From the NCBI GenBank assembly GCA_943372215.1, contig CALRXU020000009.1, positions 62,001 through 126,000 on the forward strand: DNA of 64,000 nucleotides, in the 5' to 3' direction. The stretch comes from UBA6183 sp943372215. GTDB taxonomy: Bacteria > Bacteroidota > Bacteroidia > UKL13-3. The notes under the pieces are model-generated. The model was not told the DNA's origin, ran no database searches, and saw nothing but the letters and a program-made list of their open reading frames with translations. How positions within the stretch are numbered: the first letter of the stretch is position 1; each line of letters starts with the position of its first letter. The translations under genes and the position numbers were made by a program. Shown here piece after piece: positions 27,195 through 33,846 of the stretch.

Positions 27195-27451
27195 GTTTTT
27201 GGAACGCTTTTAATGATAAAAATATCAAGTCTTGGTTTTGCCCCGCTTGCAAATTCTATCTTTACATCACCGCTGTATAAATGCCCTGATATGGCCGGAT
27301 ACTCTCTGCCATCACCAGCCCGAATAATTGTTGTACCATTTATAACTGCATCACATTCGCCTTCATTCGTAAGTAAAGCATATGCAACACCCTCCATTTC
27401 AAGGGTGTGTTTTTCTGTTATACTGAGGTGGTCCGTTGAAAGAGTATTCAT
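27188..27451 (-). CDS. Small beta-rich hypothetical protein
   Basis: 87 residues, no family recognised. Alternating strands and turns (YALLTNEGECDAVINGTTII, EYPAISGHLYSGDVKIEFASG) suggest a small beta-sandwich. The start overlaps neighbours by a few bases: it ends inside the first codons of the zinc-finger gene and begins three bases after the 126-residue gene. Being small, beta-rich and next to the capsid candidates, it could be a minor capsid or decoration protein. Confidence 0.45.
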   Translation of the reverse strand: MNTLSTDHLSITEKHTLEMEGVAYALLTNEGECDAVINGTTIIRAGDGREYPAISGHLYSGDVKIEFASGAKPRLDIFIIKSVPKTC

Positions 27452-27454
27452 TTC

Positions 27455-27835
27455 TTAACAGTTTTTTTTTCGTTCAACTCGAAAAACCATCTGAAGAGAA
27501 ACCCCATTGGCACCAACAACTTGATCATTAGGAACCACGACTTTAATTTTGTATTTTAAGCCGTTTGCTTCTAAACCAAGAGGTTTATAACGCTCAACTG
27601 CGCTGTAATTGGCGGTACTCAACCAGTCTTGCAAATGGGTGGGATGCTGAATAGCGTTGCCATCCTTGTTGTACAGTCCAATATTAACATGCGTAACACC
27701 GTGTAGTGTATTTTGGTATGTTGCAACACCTGTGATTCTTTCGTAGGTACTATCAGAAGGATAAGTGAAGGGTATTGCTCCAGTCGCACCTGCTGGTAGC
27801 TCAATATTTACTGTCTCATACAATATATCAGTCAT
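27455..27835 (-). CDS. Beta-rich putative virion protein (minor capsid or penton candidate)
   Basis: 126 residues, nearly all predicted strand and turn: VNIELPAGATGAIPFTYPSD, TGVATYQNTLHGVTHVNIGLY, LKYKIKVVVPNDQVV, SLQMVFRVERKKNC. An eight-strand sandwich or single jelly roll is plausible from length and pattern, but I have no alignment. It follows the 225-residue candidate capsid gene and the hairpin at 27851-27876. Two adjacent beta-sandwich capsid proteins would resemble the arrangement in some non-tailed phages. This is inference. Confidence 0.45.
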   Translation of the reverse strand: MTDILYETVNIELPAGATGAIPFTYPSDSTYERITGVATYQNTLHGVTHVNIGLYNKDGNAIQHPTHLQDWLSTANYSAVERYKPLGLEANGLKYKIKVVVPNDQVVGANGVSLQMVFRVERKKNC

Positions 27836-27850
27836 ATAAAAATGGATTAG

Positions 27851-27876
27851 CAGGCGGCCAAAAAATTGGCCGCCTG
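27851..27876 (-). terminator. 11-bp perfect hairpin after the candidate capsid gene
   Basis: CAGGCGGCCA pairs with TGGCCGCCTG around an AAAAAT loop (an extra A-T closes it to 11 bp). It sits 20 bases after the stop of the 225-residue gene, within the leftward operon. The downstream T-run is weak (ATTTTTAT some bases on), so partial termination or protection of the upstream mRNA end is more likely than full termination. Confidence 0.65.
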
Positions 27877-27895
27877 TGGTTGATAAAAAAATTAA

Positions 27896-28573
27896 TTACT
27901 TGGTTACCACCTGAACACCGCGAATAATCATCCTGATGAAGTGGTTGCCAACAGGTACTACACCAGCGGCAGCGCCACGGTAGTTAATCTGTACCTTTGT
28001 ATCAGGCGTGATTATTTTTGGTGCTTTCGCTTGTATATATGCCTGTCCAGCATGTTGTAAGCGGTTGTTATTAACCAAATGGCTGCTTACTGCAGCTTCA
28101 TAAAGTTTTTGCGTACCTACTATAATTTGTAAAAACGAGTTCTGAAAAGCAACTGGAATTCTTTGTTTCGGCAACTCATAACTTGAAGCCGTACCAACAC
28201 CTACTGCGCCAGTAGCAGGGGTAACGTCAACCGCGAATGGGTCTTGAATAAGGTTGCTATACGAGATGATATCCCTAGTTGCGTTATTATCAGCAGAAAA
28301 ACCGTAAAAAACACCTACCTCATCAAAGGCGGTCCATGCTCCCACCTCTAAGCGACCCTTGGGGAAGCTACTCATTCCTTCAACCTCATCATTATTGGCT
28401 TTCAGCAATTCTTGCTCGCCTAAAAGGCTTGGCAACTTGACGGTGTGAACCAGCTCAACGCTACGAATTTCTTTTACGCCATCTTGGAGGTCTTTCAACG
28501 TTTTGGCATCTAAAAATACAAGCTTATCCATAAGATAGTCTGAAACTGGGGCTACATAATTTTTGTTGTTCAT
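27896..28573 (-). CDS. Putative major capsid protein (unrecognised family)
   Basis: 225 residues with no membrane span, no signal and no known enzyme motif. An N-terminal helix region (DKLVFLDAKTLKDLQDGVKEI) leads into strands (VELVHTVKLPSLLGEQELL, LEVGAWTAFDEVGVFYGFSA), then long beta segments ending VGNHFIRMIIRGVQVV. Reasons to suspect the main capsid protein: it is the only late gene with about 60 free bases on both sides, a strong hairpin follows it, it is soluble and uncharged overall, and it lies in the centre of the particle genes. It is short for a double jelly-roll protein (usually over 260 residues), so a single jelly roll or another fold is possible. The CDS itself is near certain; the role is a guess. 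Confidence 0.4.
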   Translation of the reverse strand: MNNKNYVAPVSDYLMDKLVFLDAKTLKDLQDGVKEIRSVELVHTVKLPSLLGEQELLKANNDEVEGMSSFPKGRLEVGAWTAFDEVGVFYGFSADNNATRDIISYSNLIQDPFAVDVTPATGAVGVGTASSYELPKQRIPVAFQNSFLQIIVGTQKLYEAAVSSHLVNNNRLQHAGQAYIQAKAPKIITPDTKVQINYRGAAAGVVPVGNHFIRMIIRGVQVVTK

Positions 28574-28633
28574 GTTTGTGTTATTTAAAAATTAATAATT
28601 GATTTGTTTTTTTTTGAAATTTCTGCTTTGTAA

Positions 28634-29326
28634 TTACAATCCGGCAATGCACTCTTGCATTTGCGCTGGGGCTAATCCCCTTCTGTTCATGTTGGCAACT
28701 GGTAAACCAGTTTTATTTTGGATGGCTTGTGCAGCAATTTGTTTACCAATATTGCCAGCACGGCCAGCAGCGTTAGCAAGGCGTTTAACCCATTGCTTTT
28801 TTGTACGGCCCAAACCATCGGTGTAGCCTAGCAATTGGATCACTTCGCCATCATCACCCTCAATGGTTTCGTAAACAGTGGCATTGCCTAGCATCACCAC
28901 ATCATCTTCGCCCATCATTTCTTCGTCAACCACGTTGCCTAGGAATACCACACCATCAGGATCAGCATTACCCAAGCCGCCCTCTAACGGGTTTAACATG
29001 CGCAGGGTATCTTGAATACCCTCCATACCTTCGCCTTTTAGCGGTGAACTATTTGCAATGTTTTTTAAGCTGCGGAAAAAGGCAAACACGCCAAGGCCCA
29101 AACCCAAACCTTTTACCAAGGGTTGTTTTCCTGCCATTGCTGTTCCTACTCCAAGCACCGTTAGCGAACCGTTAACAAGTAAATTATCTTGTTTAAACAC
29201 GTTATCCGGTAACACTTTTGATAATGCACCGCCAGCAATGGCTGCGACCATCAATTGGCCATCTTGCATGGCCGTTTTTTTAGTGGGCATTTCAAACCAC
29301 TCGTTTTTTGTTTTTGTCTCTGACAT
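28634..29326 (-). CDS. Late-cluster protein with hydrophobic segments, ending in -IAGL
   Basis: 230 residues, family not recognised. Residues about 25-80 hold two hydrophobic, glycine-rich stretches (MVAAIAGGALSKVL; LTVLGVGTAMAG with GLGLGLGVFAFF) that could cross a membrane. A middle acidic part follows (VVDEEMMGEDDVVMLG, TIEGDDGEVIQLLG), then a basic helical end (RTKKQWVKRLANAAGRAGNIGK). The C-terminus reads MQECIAGL, similar to the -NGL ends of other late proteins. Gly-rich hydrophobic segments are typical of membrane proteins of internal-membrane viruses. It is eight bases upstream of the start of nothing else but lies between the capsid candidate and the transglutaminase-like gene. Confidence 0.5.
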   Translation of the reverse strand: MSETKTKNEWFEMPTKKTAMQDGQLMVAAIAGGALSKVLPDNVFKQDNLLVNGSLTVLGVGTAMAGKQPLVKGLGLGLGVFAFFRSLKNIANSSPLKGEGMEGIQDTLRMLNPLEGGLGNADPDGVVFLGNVVDEEMMGEDDVVMLGNATVYETIEGDDGEVIQLLGYTDGLGRTKKQWVKRLANAAGRAGNIGKQIAAQAIQNKTGLPVANMNRRGLAPAQMQECIAGL

Positions 29327-29333
29327 ACGATTA

Positions 29334-31130
29334 TTATTTGATTTTATACTGAGAAATTGTTTTGCCTTTTTTTGTTTTGCTTGGGCCGTTTAGTGGTTTG
29401 GTTTCGATTACTTCATGTTCAACATCCAAGGTGTCTTCTAAGCCGTTTAATGGCTTGCTTTTTTTACTCCTGGTTGCGGCCCAGCTAATACCTAAAAGAG
29501 TAAGTGCAGCTATGGCATACTTCACGCCATTTGATTCTTTTTTGGCGGGTGCTACTGGAGCAATGGCCGCCTGCTCAAACCCGTAATTAGGATCAATTGC
29601 GGCCTGTTCAATCACCATATTGGGATCAATTGCGGCCTGTGGTATTGGTGAATCCTGTCCGCTATTGTTACTGGTTTGTGGCATTGTTGTGTCCACAAAT
29701 GATGATGCAGGCAACCTAGTTGGTGCGCTATTACTGGTGAAGCTTGCAACCTTGATTGTTGGTGCTGGCTTTGGTGCTGGGGTTGGCGTGTTGTTTTTGG
29801 CTAAATTACCTGTAAGGGCAAAGTAGGCGCGCTGAAACAACGTGCGCTCCTGTGGGCCTAACTTATCTTCACCGTGGCGAATAGCGGTTGGCACAATGTT
29901 ATTGATGCGGATGGTGTCCGTTAATGAAAATTGTTTGTTGAAAAACAACTTTTGCTCGGGCGTGGGCCTTACATTCATTGCCAACGCGATTTTATCACGC
30001 AGGGCGTTTTTTTGGTCTTCCTGAATTTGTGATGATGGGGCTATTTTTGGCTGCACCTTCATTACGACAGCTTGCCCGCCATTAGGTGTTTTAATAACCA
30101 CTTTTTGGCCAGTAGTTGCAGGGCGTTGCAACGGCTTTTTGGGCAAGCTTGCAACGGCTTGTTTGGTCGTTGCAACGGCTTTTGCGGGCAATTTCATTGC
30201 TACCACTTTGCCTGCACTTGCAGTGTTCACCACAACTTTTTGGCCAGCCGTTGCGATGCGTTGCAACGGCTTTTTGGGCAAGCTTGCAACGGCTTGCTTG
30301 GTCGTTGCAACGGCTTTTGCGGGCAATTTCATTGCTACCACTTTGCCTGCATTTGCAGTTTTAACCACAACTTTTTTTGCTGAAGCAATTGCTTTTTTAA
30401 ACGGCTTCACTTTGCCCAAATCTCCAATATTCATTGGCGGGTTGGCATCCTGACATGCGCAGCCTAATTCGCTATCGTTGTTATCATTGTAGTTGTCTGG
30501 CCCTGCCAGCCTGTAAGTATTTGCCATAGTAAAATCTTTGTAGTAAGTAATTTTTTCGGGTTCTAAATTGAAGCTATCCAGTACCGGATCAATTGTCCAG
30601 TATCTATCGTTAGAAGTCCAAGGGTTGAGGTCAGCGTTTTTTTGTTTGGGTACAATCACATAAATGTGTTGGTAGTAACCTTTGTTCGAGAGTTCAACGA
30701 TTCTGGCTAATGGGCTTAAACCACCATTAATTAAAATTGATAAGGCAGTAATTGCGTAACAATCGCAGTCTATGCCTGTCTTTCTATCAGCCCAGGCACG
30801 GGCTGGCTCACGCAACTCTTCTTTACCCTTTGCATCAAGCTTGTATTGGTAATGGGTGTACATAAAATCCCAAACATTCTTGCAGAATTTGTAAGGATCA
30901 CTATCATACAATACCTCGCTGATAGCCTTTGTTTGATACTGGGTTTCAGCAACGATTGTTTTAATTTCATCAAGGGCTTGAAAAGTTGATCTATCACCAA
31001 TAAAAATATTCTCATTTGACGGCCTCGGAAAATAACGGTCGTACTGATTCCCTGGCTTAATCAACCTGTAATGTTTAGCTGTTAAGCCTAAACCGTCTTC
31101 ATCGGGGCGATATATGTAATTTTCAGTCAT
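29334..31130 (-). CDS. Transglutaminase-like cysteine enzyme with repeat linker and membrane span
   Basis: 598 residues. The N-terminal 200 contain a transglutaminase/papain-like core. The nucleophile is in GIDCDCYAITAL (Cys122 or Cys124), the histidine in YYQHIYVIV (His155), and the aspartate in YWTIDPVLD (Asp181), in the C-H-D order of the fold. Residues about 235-370 form a Lys/Ala/Val-rich linker with two near-identical 45-residue repeats (AVATTKQAVASLPKKPLQR). A Pro/Thr-rich stretch follows. A single span near residue 550 (YAIAALTLLGISWAA) leads to a tail with PLNGLED and PLNGPSK. Such a domain in a virus could be a maturation protease or act on peptidoglycan. The start overlaps the stop of the upstream gene by one base. 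The fold call is from motifs only. Confidence 0.65.
   Translation of the reverse strand: MTENYIYRPDEDGLGLTAKHYRLIKPGNQYDRYFPRPSNENIFIGDRSTFQALDEIKTIVAETQYQTKAISEVLYDSDPYKFCKNVWDFMYTHYQYKLDAKGKEELREPARAWADRKTGIDCDCYAITALSILINGGLSPLARIVELSNKGYYQHIYVIVPKQKNADLNPWTSNDRYWTIDPVLDSFNLEPEKITYYKDFTMANTYRLAGPDNYNDNNDSELGCACQDANPPMNIGDLGKVKPFKKAIASAKKVVVKTANAGKVVAMKLPAKAVATTKQAVASLPKKPLQRIATAGQKVVVNTASAGKVVAMKLPAKAVATTKQAVASLPKKPLQRPATTGQKVVIKTPNGGQAVVMKVQPKIAPSSQIQEDQKNALRDKIALAMNVRPTPEQKLFFNKQFSLTDTIRINNIVPTAIRHGEDKLGPQERTLFQRAYFALTGNLAKNNTPTPAPKPAPTIKVASFTSNSAPTRLPASSFVDTTMPQTSNNSGQDSPIPQAAIDPNMVIEQAAIDPNYGFEQAAIAPVAPAKKESNGVKYAIAALTLLGISWAATRSKKSKPLNGLEDTLDVEHEVIETKPLNGPSKTKKGKTISQYKIK
30101..30370. 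repeat. Two tandem 135-bp coding repeats containing GCAACGGC words
   Basis: Two nearly identical 135-bp units lie in phase inside the transglutaminase-like gene and encode a 45-residue Lys/Ala-rich unit. Each has three copies of a GCCGTTGCAA-type word, the same word as in the intergenic array at 32051-32186. Confidence 0.85.
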
Positions 31131-31666
31131 TACAGGCCGTTTATAAAATTAAATGGCAGTGGGTTTTGCGCTGGCTTTTTAAAATTCTTAATCTGATCAA
31201 ACACACCACCGGGGATGTACTGACCAATTGTAAATTCTTTAAGTGTAACGGTTTTTGGGATTCCTGCAACTTCAAACGCAACAACCAGTTTTAATGGGGT
31301 GGTTGATTTTATTTGCAAGAAGTTGAGCATTGGTGCGCTCAGTCCAAAATCTTTGGTTGTGGTTTTATTGGCTATCAAATCAACCACTGGTAACACTTCA
31401 TTACTGGTGGCTAAATCGCTCCAGGTTTTATCAGGGTTCTCGTATTGAACCCGTAAGAATAAATTGTTTACTTTTAAACCAACGCCTGAAAAGTTTTTTA
31501 AGCCCATTGTAGCAAACACATTCAGCACCGGGAAGGGTACAAAGCGGATGTTGGCTTTGATGTCGCGCACTTCCGGTACCAGGTTATTAGTAATATTTCC
31601 GGCTCTTAAAATTTTGGGAATTTGTGTGGCCACCAATCCCCCAACTATCCATAGTATGGTACTCAT
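31130..31666 (-). CDS. Membrane-anchored beta-sandwich protein ending in -FINGL
   Basis: 178 residues. A hydrophobic N-terminus (MSTILWIVGGLVATQIPKIL) is a likely membrane anchor. The rest is beta-rich (DIKANIRFVPFPVLNVFATM, LKVNNLFLRVQYENPD, PLKLVVAFEVAGIPKTVTLKEF), somewhat like LEA14-type or immunoglobulin-like sandwiches. It ends NPLPFNFINGL. Overlaps of one base with the downstream gene and four with the upstream one show translational coupling. Candidate virion membrane protein. Confidence 0.5.
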   Translation of the reverse strand: MSTILWIVGGLVATQIPKILRAGNITNNLVPEVRDIKANIRFVPFPVLNVFATMGLKNFSGVGLKVNNLFLRVQYENPDKTWSDLATSNEVLPVVDLIANKTTTKDFGLSAPMLNFLQIKSTTPLKLVVAFEVAGIPKTVTLKEFTIGQYIPGGVFDQIKNFKKPAQNPLPFNFINGL

Positions 31667-31920
31667 TGTGGTAGGGGTATGGTTATTGGTTTGGGTTTAT
31701 CAAAAAAGTAATCTTGCAGATGCTCTATTTTGGCATCCTGCTCGTGGTTTTTTTCAATGATGTTGTCAATATTGGTTTCAACTACAGCAACAGATTTGCC
31801 AAGGGTTTTAATTTCTATATAAATACCGCCAAGCAAGCTGATGGCTATTGTAGATACTAGGGTAAAAAAACCTTTAAATATATATCCCTGAAAGGGTGTA
31901 GTGTCGTTGCCTGTACTCAT
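31663..31920 (-). CDS. Small one-span membrane protein with coiled coil
   Basis: 85 residues. One membrane span (YIFKGFFTLVSTIAISLLGGIYI) is followed by a coiled coil (VAVVETNIDNIIEKNHEQDAKIEHLQDYF) and a Pro-rich tail. The shape resembles phage XhlA-type haemolysin/holin partners, but those are usually beside the endolysin. This gene instead opens the late operon just downstream of the 32,051-32,186 repeat array. It overlaps the next gene by four bases. Confidence 0.5.
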   Translation of the reverse strand: MSTGNDTTPFQGYIFKGFFTLVSTIAISLLGGIYIEIKTLGKSVAVVETNIDNIIEKNHEQDAKIEHLQDYFFDKPKPITIPLPQ

Positions 31921-32050
31921 AGATTAATTTGATGTACAAAGCTTACACGAGTGAAAAAACTGGTTTCCGAATAATTCCCAATTTTTCCCAATAATTTCCT
32001 AAAAAGTTATAACGTATTGGTTTTTAAGGGCATTTTTTTGCACAAAAAAA
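31921..32050 (-). promoter_or_regulatory. Probable late-operon promoter region
   Basis: The 130 bases between the repeat array and the first late gene are AT-rich and hold no gene. On the reverse strand a loose match to the -7 box (TAAGCTTTG, one base too long) lies about 20-30 bases before the start codon, without a clear TTTG upstream. If the late operon has its own start, it is here. The weak box would suit activation by an element protein. Position-based inference. Confidence 0.35.
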
Positions 32051-32064
32051 GCCGTTGCAACGGC
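32044..32064 (-). terminator. Possible terminator of the early leftward transcript
   Basis: Read leftward, the palindrome GCCGTTGCAACGGC (5-bp stem, TGCA loop) is followed at once by seven T. This could end the early transcript between the small HTH gene and the late genes. The hairpin is short, and the same palindrome belongs to the repeat array, so the match may be incidental. Confidence 0.4.
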
Positions 32065-32186
32065 AATTGCAACGACTTATGCAACGGCCTGCAACGGCTT
32101 TTGCAACGACATTCAACGGCTTTTGCAACGGCATTCAACGGCTTTTGCAACGGCTTAAAATTGCCGTTGCAACGGCCTTAAACGGC
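32051..32186. repeat. Iteron-like array: 11 GCAACGGC-type units about 11 bp apart
   Basis: Units start at 32057, 32068, 32081, 32091, 32103, 32113, 32125, 32135, 32147, 32169 and 32180. Six are exact GCAACGGC; the rest are GCAACGAC, TCAACGGC or AAACGGC. Most spacings are 10-13 bp, one DNA turn, so bound proteins would line up on one face. At 32051-32064 and 32163-32176 the word is extended to the palindrome GCCGTTGCAACGGC. Such arrays serve as replication origins (iterons), partition sites or multi-site operators. No gene lies inside. Confidence 0.8.
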
Positions 32187-32213
32187 TTAAAGTAGCAGTT
32201 TTGGCCACAAATT

Positions 32214-32396
32214 TTATTCTTCAGGTCGCCCGTATTTGGAATAGAATAACAAAACCCGTTTTGGTGATATAGTACCAAGTTTTTTTGGTGGCCTATCAGG
32301 TGGCTGGTATGCCAAACGTTTAAACTCTCTACTAATGGTTTTTGTGGACACATTGTACAGCTTTGCAAGTTTTTTAATGTTGTTAGGTAGGTTCAT
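32214..32396 (-). CDS. Small helix-turn-helix protein
   Basis: 60 residues. MNLPNNIKKLAKLYNVSTKTISREFKRLAY has a clear helix-turn-helix pattern (KKLAKLYNVSTKTISREFKRL). The remainder is basic (RPPKKLGTISPKRVLLFYSKYG). It is coded right next to the 11-unit repeat array on the upstream side, which makes it a natural candidate to bind the array or to switch from early to late transcription. No experimental family member comes to mind. Confidence 0.6.
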   Translation of the reverse strand: MNLPNNIKKLAKLYNVSTKTISREFKRLAYQPPDRPPKKLGTISPKRVLLFYSKYGRPEE

Positions 32397-32408
32397 AAGT
32401 ACAGGTGG

Positions 32409-32600
32409 TTATTTGTTGAATTTACCCAATATGATCACGTAAAGAAGCCAGCAATAGGCATTACCAATGATGTACCATAGCACGTAATCTTGTTTGGTTT
32501 TTTCCGGTACCGGAAGATTAGTAACCCACTGGTGGAATATAAAAAAGCCTACCAGGGTAATGATGGCCAGTATAGCGGTGATGATTTTAATTTTAAGCAT
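32409..32600 (-). CDS. Small two-span membrane protein
   Basis: 63 residues: two membrane spans (IKIITAILAIITLVGFFIFHQWV and YVLWYIIGNAYCWLLYVIILG) joined by a short hydrophilic loop. It lies between the adenine methylase and the small HTH gene, with a four-base gap to the former. It could be a holin- or exclusion-type protein. Function unknown. Confidence 0.45.
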   Translation of the reverse strand: MLKIKIITAILAIITLVGFFIFHQWVTNLPVPEKTKQDYVLWYIIGNAYCWLLYVIILGKFNK

Positions 32601-32603
32601 GAT

Positions 32604-33449
32604 TTATTGGGTTAATGTGTTAAATAATCCTTTTGTGGGTTGGTTGTAATTCATCCAAATTACTTCCTGTACTTCGGATGATCGTATGTTATTCTTTTTT
32701 ACAGGCAGCTCAATTTTATTCCATCCGCTATACAATTCATCGTATAATTTAGAATTGTAACCGCTTACCATGGCCAGCCCTTTTATGTTGCTCAGCCTGT
32801 TTGCTAACTGTGTATGTTGTTCAATGGTAAATTCAAATTTATAGTCATTAAAGCTGGCTCGTGTGTCCTTAACATATGGTGGATCACAATAAAAAAACGC
32901 CTTGGGATGGGCTATTTTATCAATACAATCGCTAAAATCAAAGTTGGTGATCTGAAAGTTTGAACGGATAATTTCAGCTACATCATGGAGTTTTTCTATG
33001 GCATTGTTCCACTTACTTACGGTCTCCCCTCCCTTGCTGTTTACTTGGTTTTTAGCCATATGCCAGCCCTTGTTTTTTCTCTGCGCACCAAGGCCAAAAA
33101 AACTTTGCCTTGCTCTTACATAAAACCTGCGGGCCTGTTCTATTTTATCATCCGTGGGTAACCAGCAATTGTTGTATTCTAAATTGGAGCATGGTGTAAG
33201 GAGTAGTAATTTAATTAATTCAGCCTCGTTGTTTCTAAGAACTTCAAAAAAATTAGTAACATCTGCATTAATTTCATTGGCTGTTTTAATAACATTCCCT
33301 TTGTAATTTAGGCTTACACAAAAGCTGCCACCAAACAAATCAACCAAATGGGTGAAGCCCACAGGAAAGTTGGAATACAGGTAGTCCAACCAAGTAAATT
33401 TTCCACCAAAATAATTAAAGGCAATTACCTTGCTTGCGTTTCCTGACAT
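32604..33449 (-). CDS. DNA N6-adenine methyltransferase (D12 / Dam-like)
   Basis: 281 residues. The S-adenosylmethionine-binding motif appears near the N-terminus (FNYFGGKFTWLDYL; LVDLFGGSFCVSLNY) and the catalytic motif is FYCDPPYV at about residues 184-191, the DPPY of amino-methyltransferases. The order (motif I region first, DPPY second) and the length fit the D12 class. No restriction enzyme gene is beside it, so it is probably a solitary viral methylase that hides the DNA from host restriction or marks sites for regulation. Its target is unknown; the DNA word need not be GATC. Its start overlaps the upstream gene by 25 bases, so a later start is possible. Confidence 0.9.
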   Translation of the reverse strand: MSGNASKVIAFNYFGGKFTWLDYLYSNFPVGFTHLVDLFGGSFCVSLNYKGNVIKTANEINADVTNFFEVLRNNEAELIKLLLLTPCSNLEYNNCWLPTDDKIEQARRFYVRARQSFFGLGAQRKNKGWHMAKNQVNSKGGETVSKWNNAIEKLHDVAEIIRSNFQITNFDFSDCIDKIAHPKAFFYCDPPYVKDTRASFNDYKFEFTIEQHTQLANRLSNIKGLAMVSGYNSKLYDELYSGWNKIELPVKKNNIRSSEVQEVIWMNYNQPTKGLFNTLTQ

Positions 33450-33844
33450 AATCTGTTTTGATTTACTACTGGTTGAAAATTGGCCATAATAAGGTGTTGC
33501 GTGAGATTTATTTCTCTTATGCAGGCATCAACAATTTGTTGCTTCACTAATGCGTAATATGTGTTGTTAAACGTGGGTATGATGGCTTTTAAAAACACCC
33601 TGGTTTCGGATGGTGTTAACTTGATATTGATATAGGGCCGTTTTATTCTATTGGCTGAAATGTATTTATTTTTCAATTTCTCGTGCAGTAGGTCAAGGGT
33701 TACAAATACAAACACATCATCAACAGCAATGGTTGCCAACGATTCATCAACGGCTTTTTTTGCATAGCTATTCACTGAAGCTTTTAACATTTCGCACAAA
33801 AAGCTAAGGTCTTGTAGGCTGATTTTGAACTTTGTTTGTAGCAT
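33425..33844 (-). CDS. Hypothetical protein upstream of the methylase
   Basis: 139 residues, helical, no family recognised. It opens MLQTKFKISLQDLSFLCEML and has helices with basic patches (LHEKLKNKYISANRIKRPYINIKL). Overlap with the methylase gene (25 bases) and a two-base gap to the upstream zinc-ribbon gene place it in the early operon. Confidence 0.5.
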   Translation of the reverse strand: MLQTKFKISLQDLSFLCEMLKASVNSYAKKAVDESLATIAVDDVFVFVTLDLLHEKLKNKYISANRIKRPYINIKLTPSETRVFLKAIIPTFNNTYYALVKQQIVDACIREINLTQHLIMANFQPVVNQNRLCQETQAR

Positions 33845-33846
33845 GT

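Noticed and set aside
30072..30453. Rightward open frames rich in Leu/Cys/Phe opposite the 135-bp repeats
   Set aside because: They are mirror images of the repetitive Lys/Ala codons in the real leftward gene.
32051..32186. CRISPR-like array of short repeats
   Set aside because: Units are only about 8 bp at 11-bp spacing, with no unique spacers and no cas genes. This is an iteron or operator pattern.
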